NCBI GenBank assembly: GCA_911728455.2
Contig: OU452226.1
Coordinates: 11,569,498-11,633,497, forward strand
Length of the DNA stretch: 64,000 bases
From: Marthasterias glacialis
Taxonomy: Eukaryota; Echinodermata; Asteroidea; Forcipulatida; Asteriidae
Direction of reading: 5' to 3'
The translations under genes and the position numbers were made by a program. The notes beneath the pieces were generated by a model. That model was not told the origin of the DNA and made no database searches. It saw nothing but the letters and a program-made list of their open reading frames with translations. Each line of letters opens with the position of its first letter. Positions within the stretch are counted from its first letter, which is position 1. Shown here in pieces: positions 12,655 to 23,578 of the stretch.

Positions 12655-14575
12655 GGTGACTTAGAAGATGTATCCCTCTCCCTGAAAATTAAGCACCCAG
12701 TCGGTGTATCCCACAAGTTGTAAGGTTTTCCAAAGAAAGATATCCAACGTGATTTAGCCAAAGTGGCCAGAAATGGCCGACATGTATGAAGAGGTGTGCA
12801 AATAGTTCCGGTTGAATATTTAAGGATTTTCCTGCGCGGGGAGAAAATACATTTCGTTGTTAGATTCCTCACCGGTAATTTTCAACGCGGTCATTTTGCA
12901 CAAATCGTTATATTCAATGAGGATTGGCAACAAAATCGAACTAGAATTGCAATTATTTCCGAAAATTAAGTTGTATGAGTACTATGTTTTGGCGGATTGG
13001 CGGTGATTTGGCACTGCCACATAGCACTATGTTAGATGAATGAACTTTACGTCATCTTCACCTGATCATGCGCGTCCTTTGCGGTCATTCCAACTACATC
13101 ATGTACATTATTATTTTCTACATGTAAATGTACATGTTTGTGTATGTACCATACAATGTACACAGAACAATATTTTGCTTAGTTCACGACTAAGATACGC
13201 ACAAGCCTTTAAACAGTAAAAAATATATATATATTTGATTTTGTACCATAATATATAAATTAATTTGATGAAAATCACAAAACAAAACAATACAATTAAA
13301 TAATAAATATCAAAAGACAAATAAATAAGAGGTGTTTGGCTCCATGGTGTAATCAAAAAATGAAAAAAAGTCGCGTGCGTCGACTGGCTACGGCTGAGTT
13401 GCTGGTTGCAGCGGAAACGGTGAAAAACATTACTTTTTAGTGATCCTGGCCATAAGCCACAGCCGGAGCTGAAGCCGCATTTTAATTTAATAGTGGGCGG
13501 CGGCATCAGGCGGTGAACAGTGTCCCGACCCATCGTACTTTCAATACTATTACTATTTAAATGATTCATATTTGCGGATTTCCGGATTTCCGGGTTTCTA
13601 TTCTAGAGGTACACCGTTCATGGACACCCCCACATTTTGTTTCTTTCCTCCATGGTTGCACTCAGAACAAACTTGGTGGAAATGTAAATAATATGCTTTC
13701 ACTGCCGGGAAATACCCGGGGGCACGCGTTTTCTAATCCGATGATGCAGACCCACACTTCATCAATTAATTATAACGAAATGTATAAAACAGTGAATACC
13801 TCCATCCACTGCTATGTTATTTTGATTTTGTACCATAATTATTTTCTACATTATTAACATTATTGGCATTTTCTTGCACTCATCTGATCTTTTTACGAAA
13901 AAACGTTACATGGATGACATCAAGGGCATGATTAACAGCATCCGAAGGTTTGGATTTCCATCAAAAAAAATATTTGCTAAACATTAAGAATGTGTCAGTA
14001 AATAAAGTTACAAAATGTTGTTTTTCTGAAAGTACAGCTCTGGCTCAGTTGTCAATAATAGAGTCAGAATCGTGAACCCGATTCAAGAACAAGTCTCCCA
14101 AGAGAGGGCGCTTTTCAAAATAGCGGTCCCCTTTTTTTGAAGTATGGTTTCCAGACGTTAGCAGTCTTTTTCGGCAGTGGCTAAAAATCCCGCTGATACA
14201 AGGGAACCCGTCTCATGTTTACATTCTATTCATTCAGAAGCTGCATGCGCTGCAATCTCTCAGATCGTGGGGAGGAAGACTGCGCTCTTTCCCCTGTCTC
14301 AGTTTTAGTTCGTATTCTCTAAACAGAATGTGATTTTTATTTGATAGATTTCTGTAATGTCCAATTATGTTCATCAAGAAGACATTACTTTTTAAATAAA
14401 TTTAAAACAGAGTCTTTCTCAAAAAGGCTAAGCCCAATAAGCCCTGACAACACAATTCACAACGCATACACTACAGTAACACTAACAACAGTAACACTAC
14501 ATAATTAAGTAGTCAGAGTTTATTTAAAACTGGTGTGTAACTAATCCGTTGAGTGGTGACTCAGCTGACGCAGGC
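12655..14575. promoter_or_regulatory. Divergent promoter interval between CLTC and GUCD1
   Basis: The ATG codons of CLTC (minus) and GUCD1 (plus) are 1.9 kb apart and point away from each other, so both promoters and 5' untranslated regions must lie here. No clear TATA box stands out next to either start. An AP-1/Maf-like TGACTCAGCTGACGC lies at about 14557-14571, just upstream of the GUCD1 ATG. A 152-codon open frame on the minus strand at 13111-13569 has no recognisable similarity and includes AT-rich low-complexity sequence. Nothing else can be named. Confidence 0.5.
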
Positions 14576-17500
14576 ATGGCAGGTAGGTACTTAAAATTAG
14601 TACACTTAGTTACATTTAAGACTTAAACTTAATTGATTACAGACCAATGTTACTGCTGTAAAAAAAGTAGTGGTGTTTGTAGACTAAGTTAGTAATGATT
14701 ATAATTAATTGTAATAAAATCGTAATGAACACTTTCCAGAAAACCAAAGCTTAACCTTAAGCAACATCCACTTTCTTTCCTATTTTTTTTTGCAAGACAA
14801 AAGCTCTCCACCCTCACTTACCAGTCACTGCCAGTCATTTAATTAATCAGTTTTGCAATTAATATTTTGGTTATTTGAAAATATTTAATTTGGAATTGCC
14901 CTCACTTACCCTATCCCAAATTGCATGTAGAATCTGGTGCCATCGCTGTTTCTTTGTGCAATAATGTGAATTATTAGCTATGATAATCGTTCAATCGTTC
15001 ACCTCCTGGCATCAGTTTACTAAATGGTAAGACCTAAGAGCTACGATGGGCATTTATCTTGAATGAATATTTTTCCCACAACATTTTAAATGTACACACT
15101 TGGGTACATTTGAAATGTTGAGAAAGAAGGTAAACAAAAACATTGCCTTATTTTAAGCTACGGTATGTTGTAACTCTCCGGTCTGTGACCATCGGGGAGG
15201 ATTGAGGGTTAACAATGTCCCTTTATTATTGTGGTTAACTGTGGTTATTTCAGATGGATGCTTTGGATGGACATGACATAACAAATAAAATTGCTTTTAT
15301 TCTCATATTACAGACTCGCCACTAGAGAGTGTGTTTGTGACTGTACCACACATCATGCAGAGTGAGGACTGGGATTGTGGCTTAGCATGTGTCAAGATGA
15401 TCCTCAGGTGTGTTTGTGTAGTGTGTTAGGATTTGTTGTAGCACCAAGCACTCTACATGTTTACAAATTGTACACTTTGGGCGTAATCAGTCGATCTGCA
15501 CGATCGTTCGATCGTCGATCAGTCGGTCACGATGCTTTATCTGTTGATCTCACTTGCCACCAGTCAAACAATTTTTCTTTACAATTCACAAGTCTGTGGA
15601 TTTTTCTTAAATGTATTTAAAGTCCGAGATATCCTTCCGAAAAAAAGAGGATCGCGCAGATCGACTGATCCCGCCCAACATATTCATTTATAAAGTCACA
15701 GATCAAGTAAAACTTGAAGCAATGGATGGAGAAAACAGATAAATAATTAGGTAACATTAACTTGTGTATACAAAAACAAAACACAACATGCACATGGCAA
15801 GGCCGGAATAATACTTCATGGAGGCAACAGAGGCAATTGCTGTCATTGCCTTGGTGGTCCTTAAAACTTTCAAAAGAAATTTACAATTTCCTCATAGAGG
15901 TGCCCATTACAAGGAGGGGAAAACGCCCTGTCAAGAAAGAACCATCAGGCCTGTGTTGGATAGTGTTTCGTTGACTGAAATGTTTTGACCACACCAAAAA
16001 CAATGTCATCATGGAAAAAAATGGCCTGTTGTGGACGAGTGGTTCAAGCATCGGACTCCAGCTCTGGTGGCTGAGTCATCGGAGTGTGGGTTCGAGTCCC
16101 GGTCATGACACTTGTGTCCTAAAGCAAGGCACTTAACCATAATTACTTCATAAAAGTTGAGGAGGTAGAGTTTTCTGCTCTGTACCAGCCAGGCTTCTGA
16201 TGGATGATACCCAAGCCTACATCCTTGCGGACTGTAAAGGGGGTAACCAGTTTCAGCCCATACCTCGAGTGGCTTACTGGCCTTGTGTGTCTGGCAACTT
16301 CCATAAAAAAAATATTAAAAATAATAATACAAAAATAAGACCGTATTTTGCTTTTAAATTGCAGTTATTTAAACCCAGAATGTAAAGATAAAGAGGAAGA
16401 GTTCAATGTCATCTGTGATAAGCTGAACTTTGGCAAAAGGTAAGCACCTAGAGTCAAAACTTACTTCAAGAAAACGAAATTGAACAAAATTGGATTATTG
16501 GTAACCAATGCTTCTCAAGTATGTATGTTCAACTTTTATTTCCAAATTGCAAAATGTACAATAAATAATCACTGCAGAAGGTCATTACGACAAAAACATT
16601 GAAAGAAAGCCAAACTTACTCTAATCACACAGGGACAGACAGGAAAACAGAGACAGGACAGACAAAACAAAACAAATAACAAGGTAACAATCTGGCATAA
16701 ATTAAAACCGTCAGAAGAGTAGTGATGGAAGAGATTGAGCTGCAATGTTATTGAGGTTTGCCCTACACTGTATATATATGACTAGCACTGTAGACTCAAT
16801 CAAGCACAAACTATGAAATTGAGTCCCAGGCGCTGCCTGCTTTTATGAGTAGGTGATGTTGGTAGTGAGGTGGGAGGGGCAGGAGGGGTGTTTTGTTTTC
16901 TCACTATGTTGGCAATTCCTGCACCGCTTAACCACTCTTTGATTTTTTTGTTTTCAGTGTGTGGACGATCGACTTGGCCAATATCCTGGTTGAGTTCAAC
17001 ATCAAGCATCATTTGTATACCATCACATTAGGAGTAGACCCAAGCTATGAAGATGTGGTATGAATCTGACTTCATGTTTAAAAACTTTTTTAAAAAGATC
17101 TGCATTTTTTCCAGATGCAAAATTGTGCAAATTTGCAAAATGTAGAATGTAAAAAAACAGAAAACTGTTCGGTAACCTAAGCTTTGTTTTCTTCTGTTTT
17201 GACCCTGGGTCGAATTACCTAAAGCAAAGCTAAGCACAAAATAAATTGTGCTTAACAAAAAAACAGGTTACCACCCAACAAAATTTCATGTGATATATAT
17301 TGCTTTTGGCTGGTCCCATACTGATATTTTCTTAGCAAATTTATTTCTTAAGCAAGATTGTTCGTAGAAAAAAAAGTGTTATTTGTTTGTTTTCTTTTTG
17401 AAGGGATTCTACCATGAGTTTATAGCAGAGGATTTCATGACAGAGCAACACAGGGTCAACAAACTTTTCAGTAGTGCCTCCAGCCTCGGAATTAAAGCTG

Positions 17501-20500
17501 ACAAAGGGTAAACCACAGGCCTCCCAGTGACATTTTGTCAGCTCAGAGCATAAAGGACTTATAAGACCTAGAAAGACCCAGTTGGTTCAGAGCAGAAAGG
17601 ACTTATACCCCATTGTGCCTGTAGAGTATTATAAGTCATTTCTGCTCTGAGTAGACTGGGTCTCTCTAGGCCTTATAAGTCCTTTCTGCTCTGAGTAGAC
17701 TGGGTCTTTCTAGGCCTTATAAGTCATTTCTGCTCTGAGTAGACAGGGTCTCTCTAGGCCTTACAAGTCATTTCTGCTCTGAGTAGACTGGATCTCTCTA
17801 GGCCTTATAAGTACTTTCTGCTCTGAGCACACTGGGTCTTTCTAGGCCTTATAAGTCCTTTCTGCTCTGAGAAGACTGGGTCTCTCTAGGCCTTATAAGT
17901 CCTTTCTGCTCTGAGCAGACTGGGTCTCTCTAGGCCTTACAAGTCCTTTCTGCTCTGAGTAGACTGGGTCTCTCTAGGCCTTATAAGTCCTTTCTGCTCT
18001 GAGCAGACTGGGTCTTTCTAGGCCTTATAAGTCCTTTCTGCTCTGAGTAGACTGGGTCTTTCTAGGCCTTATAAGTCATTTCTGCTCTGAGTAGACTGGG
18101 TCTCTCTAGAACTTATAAGTCCTTTCTGCTCTGAGTAGACTGGGTCTCTCTAGGCCTTATAAGTCATTTCTGCTCTGAGTAGACTGGGTCTCTCTAGGCC
18201 TTATAAGTCATTTCTGCTCTGAGTAGACTGGGTCTCTCTGGGCCTTATAAGTCCTTTCTGCTCTGAGCAGACTGGGTCTCTCTAGGCCTTAGAAGTCCTT
18301 TCTGCTCTGAGTAGACTGGGTCTTTCTAGGCCTTATAAGTCATTTCTGCTCTGAGTAGACTGGGTCTTTCTAGGCCTTATAGGTCCTTTCTGCTCTCAGT
18401 AGACTGGGTCTCTCTAGGCCTTATAAGTCATTTCTGCTCTGAAAAGACTGGGTCTCTCCAGTCCTTATAAGTCCTTTCTGCTCTGAGACAATGAATTAGC
18501 CCCTCCCACGAAATATGCTAATTACCTTCACGCATGGATGCGTACGGACACTATTGGTGGGCAAACGCCACAGAGTTGTGCCCTAGGCAGCCGTACAAAC
18601 ACGTATGGGTCAAGATACCATTAGCCCCATACAAAAAGGCGTGATGTTCCCTCATTTTGCCTACCCATGGTGTAAGTGTGCACGCACGATGTGCAGTTTA
18701 CATATTTCATGGGGTCTATTAAAGCTTTGGTAGTTATAAAAAATAATAAAAATATTTATTTGATTCAGTCTGAAAGCTCACTGCTTACAAAGTTCATACC
18801 AGTACCAATCCTCAAGAGAAGTACAATGTACTGTCCAAGATAAGGAAATAGCATTTGGAGACCCCGCAACTAACTGTTGCTTATTTTAATTGCCACAACC
18901 CCAAATGTGGTCATTATAAATTTGCAGAACTTAAACCGTTTTTTCGATTTTTAAAGTTTTGATGTTTTCACCGCTGACTTTGATGAAATTATCACCGGTT
19001 GGTTGGTTTGTTTAATGAAGACTAGAGGATGGAAACTTATTTGGTCTTCCATGAAACCCTGACGTACTTTCCCTTTGACTAGCTAATGCCGGATGTGGTG
19101 TATACATGCCAATATTGTCTCTGCCTGATATCGGATGACGTGAACTTTGTATTTTTGTGTGAATTGGGAAGACCGGAACGAAGGTCTCTTGGACATTCCT
19201 ATCCGGAGCGTGCACAGCGCATCCACTTGCAATGCAACGCTTTGTTTAACCCACACAAAGAGGACAGATGGTACTGGAAATATAATATTTGGATACACCT
19301 CAGCTGGCGCCAACTGGTTAACAAAATTTGAATTGGAGACTTCAATATTTTGATTTCAAGCAGAAATCAAGACTTTCTCTTTTTACATATTTCCAGACAG
19401 GTCACGCATGAGGAGATAGTGAGTCACCTGTCAAGTCAGAATCCTGCTGTGGTTCTTATTGACGACACCGTCTTACAGTGTAAAGAATGCTCAGTGGGGA
19501 GCACAGAGGAACCGGTATGTACACAAGACATAGCAGGGCATTACCTGGCAGGCAACCCACTGCACTGGTCATATGAGAAAAGTTACATGTTGTTTAAACC
19601 CCCAGCTCAGCATTGGTAAACTGACTGTAAATGCTTCCATTCTTTGCACAAATCAAAATATATGTGAGAAAACCAAGCTGTGAAAATGTCAGCTCATTTG
19701 GTTGTTTCATTTGCGACTCGTTTCATTTATTATTTAAAAACGAATCCACTCCAGGCAGAAATATTTCAAGGAAAGTTTCCCCCATCAATATCTTTATACC
19801 ATGTAAGGTATACATAAATCTGTAAACATTTATGTTTTTCTTCTTACCAACGCTGAGCTGGAGCCTTAAGCAAAACGAGTAGCTGAGCACAAAACAGTTT
19901 TTATTTACCAGAATAAGTTTACCATGTAAAATACCATATCAAACAGCCTGTCTTTGACTGGTTTGCTGCTTCTTTTTGCTCAGCAGAATTTTCTGCTTAA
20001 GCAGCTCTATGAAAATGGGCCCCTGATGAAATCAAGAATTTTAATAACAACAACTGAACAAGTTTTGAGATGTGCTCCATTTTCTTTGTATCAAACACTG
20101 ACCCAAAACAAATTGTACGGTGCGATTTCCATAAAATGTAAGGATTTTTGTTTTCTTCCATAGAGCTGTGTACAAATTGTGCCTCTAGGAATCTTTTGTA
20201 AACATGTGATGTTATAGGTTCACAGAGCTATATATAAGAACTAGAGGGCGCACTGGCTATGTCACAAATGTAACTCCGCTGACCAGCCATGGGCGAAAAT
20301 CCCTATGGGTCAATTTTATATGAACGTCCACTTAGAAAATATTTGCTGTGTAAACTGATGAGTGACCAGCGTAATATGATATTGATTGGTCGGCACCATT
20401 GTCTCAATGGGTGAAAATGCTTCTTGTCAGGCCGTGTCGCATGGTTTTGTACGCCCTCTATTTGTTATGTAAATCTGTGCGCAGGTTACATATATACTGC

Positions 20501-22956
20501 ACATCGTAACATCCCAGACACGATCCAGAAAAAAACACTTACAAAATAAAAAAAGACACAAGTTATTACCAGCACTGTTAATTTGGCTGTGTTAGGTACA
20601 AATGGTTTTGATCTTCCAGTATTGAGGTTAAATAAATGATCACATCTCGTAACATTTATTACAGGGCTGTGGGCTAGATTGCTTAACAATGTTCAACACA
20701 GCCAAAGAGAGGGGATACATAGGTAAGGACCTCTTTCCCTTGTTGAGCTTTACCTCACAGATCAGACAGCTGTTAATAGTCGTACAGTTTCTGTTGTAGG
20801 GAAATTGCACAGAGCTGCCCAACCAAAAAAATTAGCAATGCTCAAAACTTCTTTTTTGTTACTTGAAAAAACTTACGTCGTTGTATGTACTGTTTGTGAT
20901 GAACCATTGCTTTTTTTGTTTGAGCAGCAATATTTTCTGCTGAAGCGATTTTTTTAAATTGGGCTTTGGGACGATTTTCGTTGTGTTGCTGGGTAAGTAA
21001 TTTTACAGCCTTCTCTTCAAGACAATCGGAGCCACTACAACTCAAAAGAGAGTCGCGTAGATGGTGTTACCGCAAACCTTACCAGATTGTATTTCCACCA
21101 CGCAAAGTTTTGAAATCTACAAATTTGCTGAGTAGCAAAAAGCTTCACTCATCAGAAACAGATTATCACCAGCCCCCCCCCCCCCCCCCGCCACCACAAA
21201 AAAAGCTATGGCTGTTTCTAAATGAGTGGCTACGGCTGGATCACCCCGTTACCATGCATTGAAGCCAGGCTGCCCTTAGCAACAGCCACAGCCGCAGCCC
21301 CAGTTGCAGCCACCAATTTACACACGGCCTAAGTCACTGTTTGTGTCTGGTTCTCTGCTCATTTTTAAGAAGCAAAGAAACCTATTTTTAGCAATATTTG
21401 TCTGTTTTTTTTTTGCTACTGGCCTGAATATCCCTTTTGCATATGTATTTTTTAGTTCTTGGATCATTTGTATTAATATTAATTCGTTCTTTATTGTTGG
21501 TGTATGTAAAGCGCATTGAATGTTTCTTGTGAAATGCGCTATATAAGTTATTTAAGTTATGAGTAATTATTTTTATTGTTGTTTATTTCAAGGGCATTTT
21601 ATTGTGCTGTGTGGTTACGACAAGACTATGCAACATTTTCTGTATAGGAATCCAGGAATTGAAAACGGTAAGTTAGAAAAAAAAACACTGCTAAATGACC
21701 TTGCAAAGTCTCTCTACATTAGTCATTGTATTTAGTTATTTTAGACAAACAGTAACCAGTTGAATGGCTTCTGACTGGCACCCCCCGAACAACAATATTG
21801 ACTAACAAGGGAGACATCCAACATAGGGCTGGATAGCTCAGTTGGTAGTGCGTCGGTACGTTAAGCCGGTGGTCACAGGTTCAAATCCTGCTCCTGTCAA
21901 TTTTCTCTTTGTTCACCCCCAAATTGAATTAAACATTTACCCAGTCAGTTTCCCTTGTGGTTTATTGCTTGAAACGCTTATATAAATTGCTAAAGGGTTT
22001 CTTCACTGTGACTGGCACAATGCAGTGGGGTTGCGCTGTGCTTTTACCAGTAGTAATAGTCGACTACCTTTGGGTGATCACTAGCCCTAGTAGGACTCTA
22101 GAGACAGAGTTCTAGACTTAGAGGATCTGGCACAAGTAAAAAATGTTGCCAGACTGTAATATTTTGAATCTAAGTTATCTGAAGAAGCTACTTATCTCAC
22201 CTCATGAGCTTTTACATAGCCAAATGTAATTTAGTGTACTTACATAAAAGTGAAAAACCTCAGTTCTAAAGTTAATGGGTCTGGCACAAGGCACAAATTT
22301 TCTTAGCTCTGTAATAGTTTGAATCCAAGTTATCTGTAGAAGTTACTGATCTCACCTCATGAACTTTCCATGGCCAAATGTAATTAAGTGTACTTGTTTG
22401 AAAGTGAAAATCCTCAAGGGCTGGGTGACCATCATATGATTGCAATCTAGTCAGTTTTGCGGTGAGACCATGTAATTATCTCTAAGGAGTTGGTGTGGTT
22501 CTGAAAAGAACCGATGGTTTAACAACTCAACGTTTGGATCAGTATACTCTGATCGTCTTCAGGAGAATAATGGAGGTAATTACATGGTCGCACCGCAAAA
22601 CTTACTAGATTGTATTCCCACCATGCAAATTTGCAAATCTTACTCTTACGATTGCACGTTTTGCAAGGTCTTTAGGGGAGAATATATGAGAATCCTTACC
22701 TATGCAAGGGAAGATTCAAGAATCAGTCATCTCTATTAGCAATAGAGCAGTTGCCCAGGTTACCACATATGCCTTCATACTTAAAGAGATGCTTTTGGTT
22801 GTACATGGTTTGTTTTTACCCCCATCTTATTTGTTTTGCGGCCATGGATATCCGTTGCCTTTTTCAGATTTGTGTTGCTGCACCTTCAGTAATCTTGATG
22901 AGGCAAGAAGATCACATGGTACGGATGAAGATATTCTCTTCATATACAAGTCATAG
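14576..22956 (+). CDS. GUCD1: GUCD1, guanylyl cyclase domain-containing protein 1 homolog (9 exons, complete)
   Basis: Exons: 14576-14582, 15314-15407, 16365-16439, 16958-17057, 17404-17507, 19397-19514, 20665-20722, 21593-21667, 22868-22956. All borders are GT/AG and phases join, giving 239 codons, about the length of human GUCD1 (240). Diagnostic blocks are DWDCGLACVKMILR (residues 21-34), VWTIDLA (60-66), TLGVD (80-84), GHFIVLCGYD (186-195), the RNPG after it (204-207) and the ending GTDEDILFIYK. The family carries the Guanylate_cyc_2 domain (Pfam PF09778), which resembles C39-type cysteine peptidases; Cys24, His187 and Asn205 occupy the positions expected for such a triad, although activity is unproven in the family and true cyclase function is doubtful. 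There is no signal peptide or membrane segment. The 7-base first exon (ATGGCAG) is the least certain part. Convergent with ZW10. Confidence 0.93.
15478..15676. mobile_element. GATC-rich MITE in GUCD1 intron 2
   Basis: The left end (GGGCGTAATCAGTCGATCTG) is mirrored at the right end (CAGATCGACTGATCCCGCCC), about 26 bp in all with two or three mismatches. The interior begins with CGATCGTTCGATCGTCGATC, so the element is unusually dense in CGATCG. It is about 199 bp and non-coding. Confidence 0.75.
16024..16310 (+). mobile_element. tRNA-Leu-like SINE (family B) in GUCD1 intron 2
   Basis: The head runs GACGAGTGGTTCAAGCATCG, then ACTCCAGCTCTGGTGG, then a T-arm-like GGGTTCGAGTCCCGGTCATG, followed by the family tail with CACTTAACCAT. 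Other family-B copies have ACTCAAGCTCTGG at the anticodon position (CAA); this one reads CCA. It lies on the sense strand of the host gene and is not a functional tRNA, because the extra arm and stems are degenerate. Confidence 0.75.
17542..18487. repeat. 44-bp tandem array, about 20 copies, in GUCD1 intron 5
   Basis: From about 17620 the unit GACTGGGTCTCTCTAGGCCT followed by TATAAGTCCTTTCTGCTCTG repeats every 44 bp with little variation to 18487. The segment 17542-17605 holds the same unit in reverse orientation (CAGAGCAGAAAGGACTTATA). The left end CTCAGAGCATAAAGGACTTA is therefore mirrored by the right end TATAAGTCCTTTCTGCTCTG, as in an inverted-repeat element whose right arm has been amplified. 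Copies differ mainly at GAGTAG/GAGCAG and CATTT/CCTTT. Confidence 0.92.
18495..18716. mobile_element. MITE with CCCATGAAATATG ends, copy 1
   Basis: The left part (CCCCTCCCACGAAATATGCT) is roughly inverted at the right end (TTTACATATTTCATGGGG). The interior GGTGGGCAAACGCCACAGAG is shared with the second copy at 48225-48441, where the order of landmarks is the same. It lies directly after the 44-bp array in GUCD1 intron 5 and has no coding capacity. Confidence 0.78.
19594..19866 (+). mobile_element. MITE-B copy (CCCAGCTCAGCATTGGTAA ends) in GUCD1 intron 6
   Basis: It starts CCCAGCTCAGCATTGGTAAA and ends TTACCAACGCTGAGCTGG, an inverted pair. The interior words AATGCTTCCATTCTTTGCAC, AAATATTTCAAGGAAAG and CTTTATACCATGTAAGGT occur in the same order in the fuller copy at 58666-59036. 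About 80 bp around the central palindrome is missing here. Confidence 0.82.
19867..20022. mobile_element. MITE-A partial copy in GUCD1 intron 6
   Basis: The right end CAGCTCTATGAAAATGGGCC is intact and the interior has the family's TTACCAGAATAAG and GCTTAAGCAG words. The left terminus is abutted or replaced by the end of the preceding MITE-B, which suggests nested or adjacent insertion. Confidence 0.65.
21775..21960 (+). mobile_element. tRNA-derived SINE (family A) in GUCD1 intron 8
   Basis: A tRNA-like head (GGGCTGGATAGCTCAGTTGG, later GGTTCAAATCCTGCTCCTG) supplies A-box and B-box sequences. It is preceded by the family leader CTTCTGACTGGCACC and GGGAGACATCCAACA and followed by CAATTTTCTCTTTGTTCACC and CCCAGTCAGTTTCCCTTGTG. 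The loop at the anticodon position reads ACGTTAA (GTT). It is a retroposed copy rather than a gene, since the acceptor stem does not pair. Confidence 0.82.
22440..22640. repeat. Interspersed repeat with a strong hairpin in GUCD1 intron 8
   Basis: The ends GCGGTGAGACCATGTAATTA and TAATTACATGGTCGCACCGC are inverted, enclosing TTCTGAAAAGAACC and the hairpin GATCAG-TATACT-CTGATC (about 22538-22555). The related words GGTGTTACCGCAAACC (near 21065 and 24035) and TAGTTCTGAAAAGAAC (near 36910) show that pieces of this family are scattered through the window. Confidence 0.65.
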
Positions 22957-22957
22957 T

Positions 22958-22996
22958 AATAGTGACAGGTCTTAGGTTGCAGAAGGGAAGTACACC
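22958..22996 (+). repeat. 39-bp direct repeat, copy 1, immediately after the GUCD1 stop
   Basis: The 39 bases starting AATAGTGACAGGTCTTAGG and ending GGGAAGTACACC recur identically at 23321-23359. The first copy begins two bases past the TAG stop codon, so part of the 3' untranslated region was duplicated about 360 bp downstream. Confidence 0.9.
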
Positions 22997-23362
22997 AAAG
23001 ATATTAGAAACACAAGATAGGACACTTGTGCCGTTTTGCACGGTAGCAGATGTAATGCCTTTATACCTACCAACTGCATGATGCTGCCCTTGCCCATGTG
23101 TCAATTTAATTAGGATTATTGGCTCAATTTATTAATTTTCGATCTGCCTTCACCTTTTTTAGTTGGTGGGATCGTTTGGCGTAAGTTTTTCCATTTAGTA
23201 GGCCCTACTTATTGCGCAAACGATCTTTGGTTTTACCAACCAAACGACAGCGGGCGCCCCAATTTTGCATTTCACAGTTCTGAATAGAGTATCCTATCTT
23301 GGTTTTGTAGTATCTTTGGGAATAGTGACAGGTCTTAGGTTGCAGAAGGGAAGTACACCCAC

Positions 23363-23432
23363 CCCTGGCAAAATGAATCCAATTGCCACCACACCACCCT
23401 GGCAAAATGAATCCAATTGCCACCCAGCCACC
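23363..23432 (+). repeat. 33-bp tandem repeat, two full copies plus a partial
   Basis: CTGGCAAAATGAATCCAATT then GCCACCACACCAC repeats twice and a third copy breaks off at CTGGCAAGTG. It follows directly on the second copy of the 39-bp repeat. Confidence 0.85.
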
Positions 23433-23555
23433 CTGGCAAGTGACTCCCTCGATCTACACTTGTACTCGGCAAGTTTACATATCAGCTCAAGAGGGCGCCC
23501 TGTATAGATGGCAAGCCGAAACATGGGCTGGATAGAGTGTTTTGTATAACCTCAA

Positions 23556-23578
23556 AATAAAGCACTATCAGCAATAAA
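23556..23578 (+). terminator. Candidate GUCD1 poly(A) signals
   Basis: Two AATAAA hexamers (23556-23561 and 23573-23578) lie about 600 bases after the stop codon. They are the first canonical pair on the sense strand and the likeliest cleavage signals, but transcript data would be needed to exclude later sites near 24168 and 25425. Confidence 0.5.

Noticed and set aside
13111-13569. 152-codon minus-strand frame between CLTC and GUCD1
   Set aside because: It has AT-rich low-complexity composition, no recognisable domain and no good start context; probably chance.
15254-15290. Alternative GUCD1 start ATGGATGCTTTGGATGGACA after an AG
   Set aside because: The frame has no downstream donor that joins the exon at 15314, whereas ATGGCAG at 14576 has a strong donor and correct phase.
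21829-21902. Functional tRNA gene with a GTT anticodon
   Set aside because: The acceptor stem does not pair and the sequence continues into a shared non-tRNA leader and tail found in other copies; it is a SINE head.
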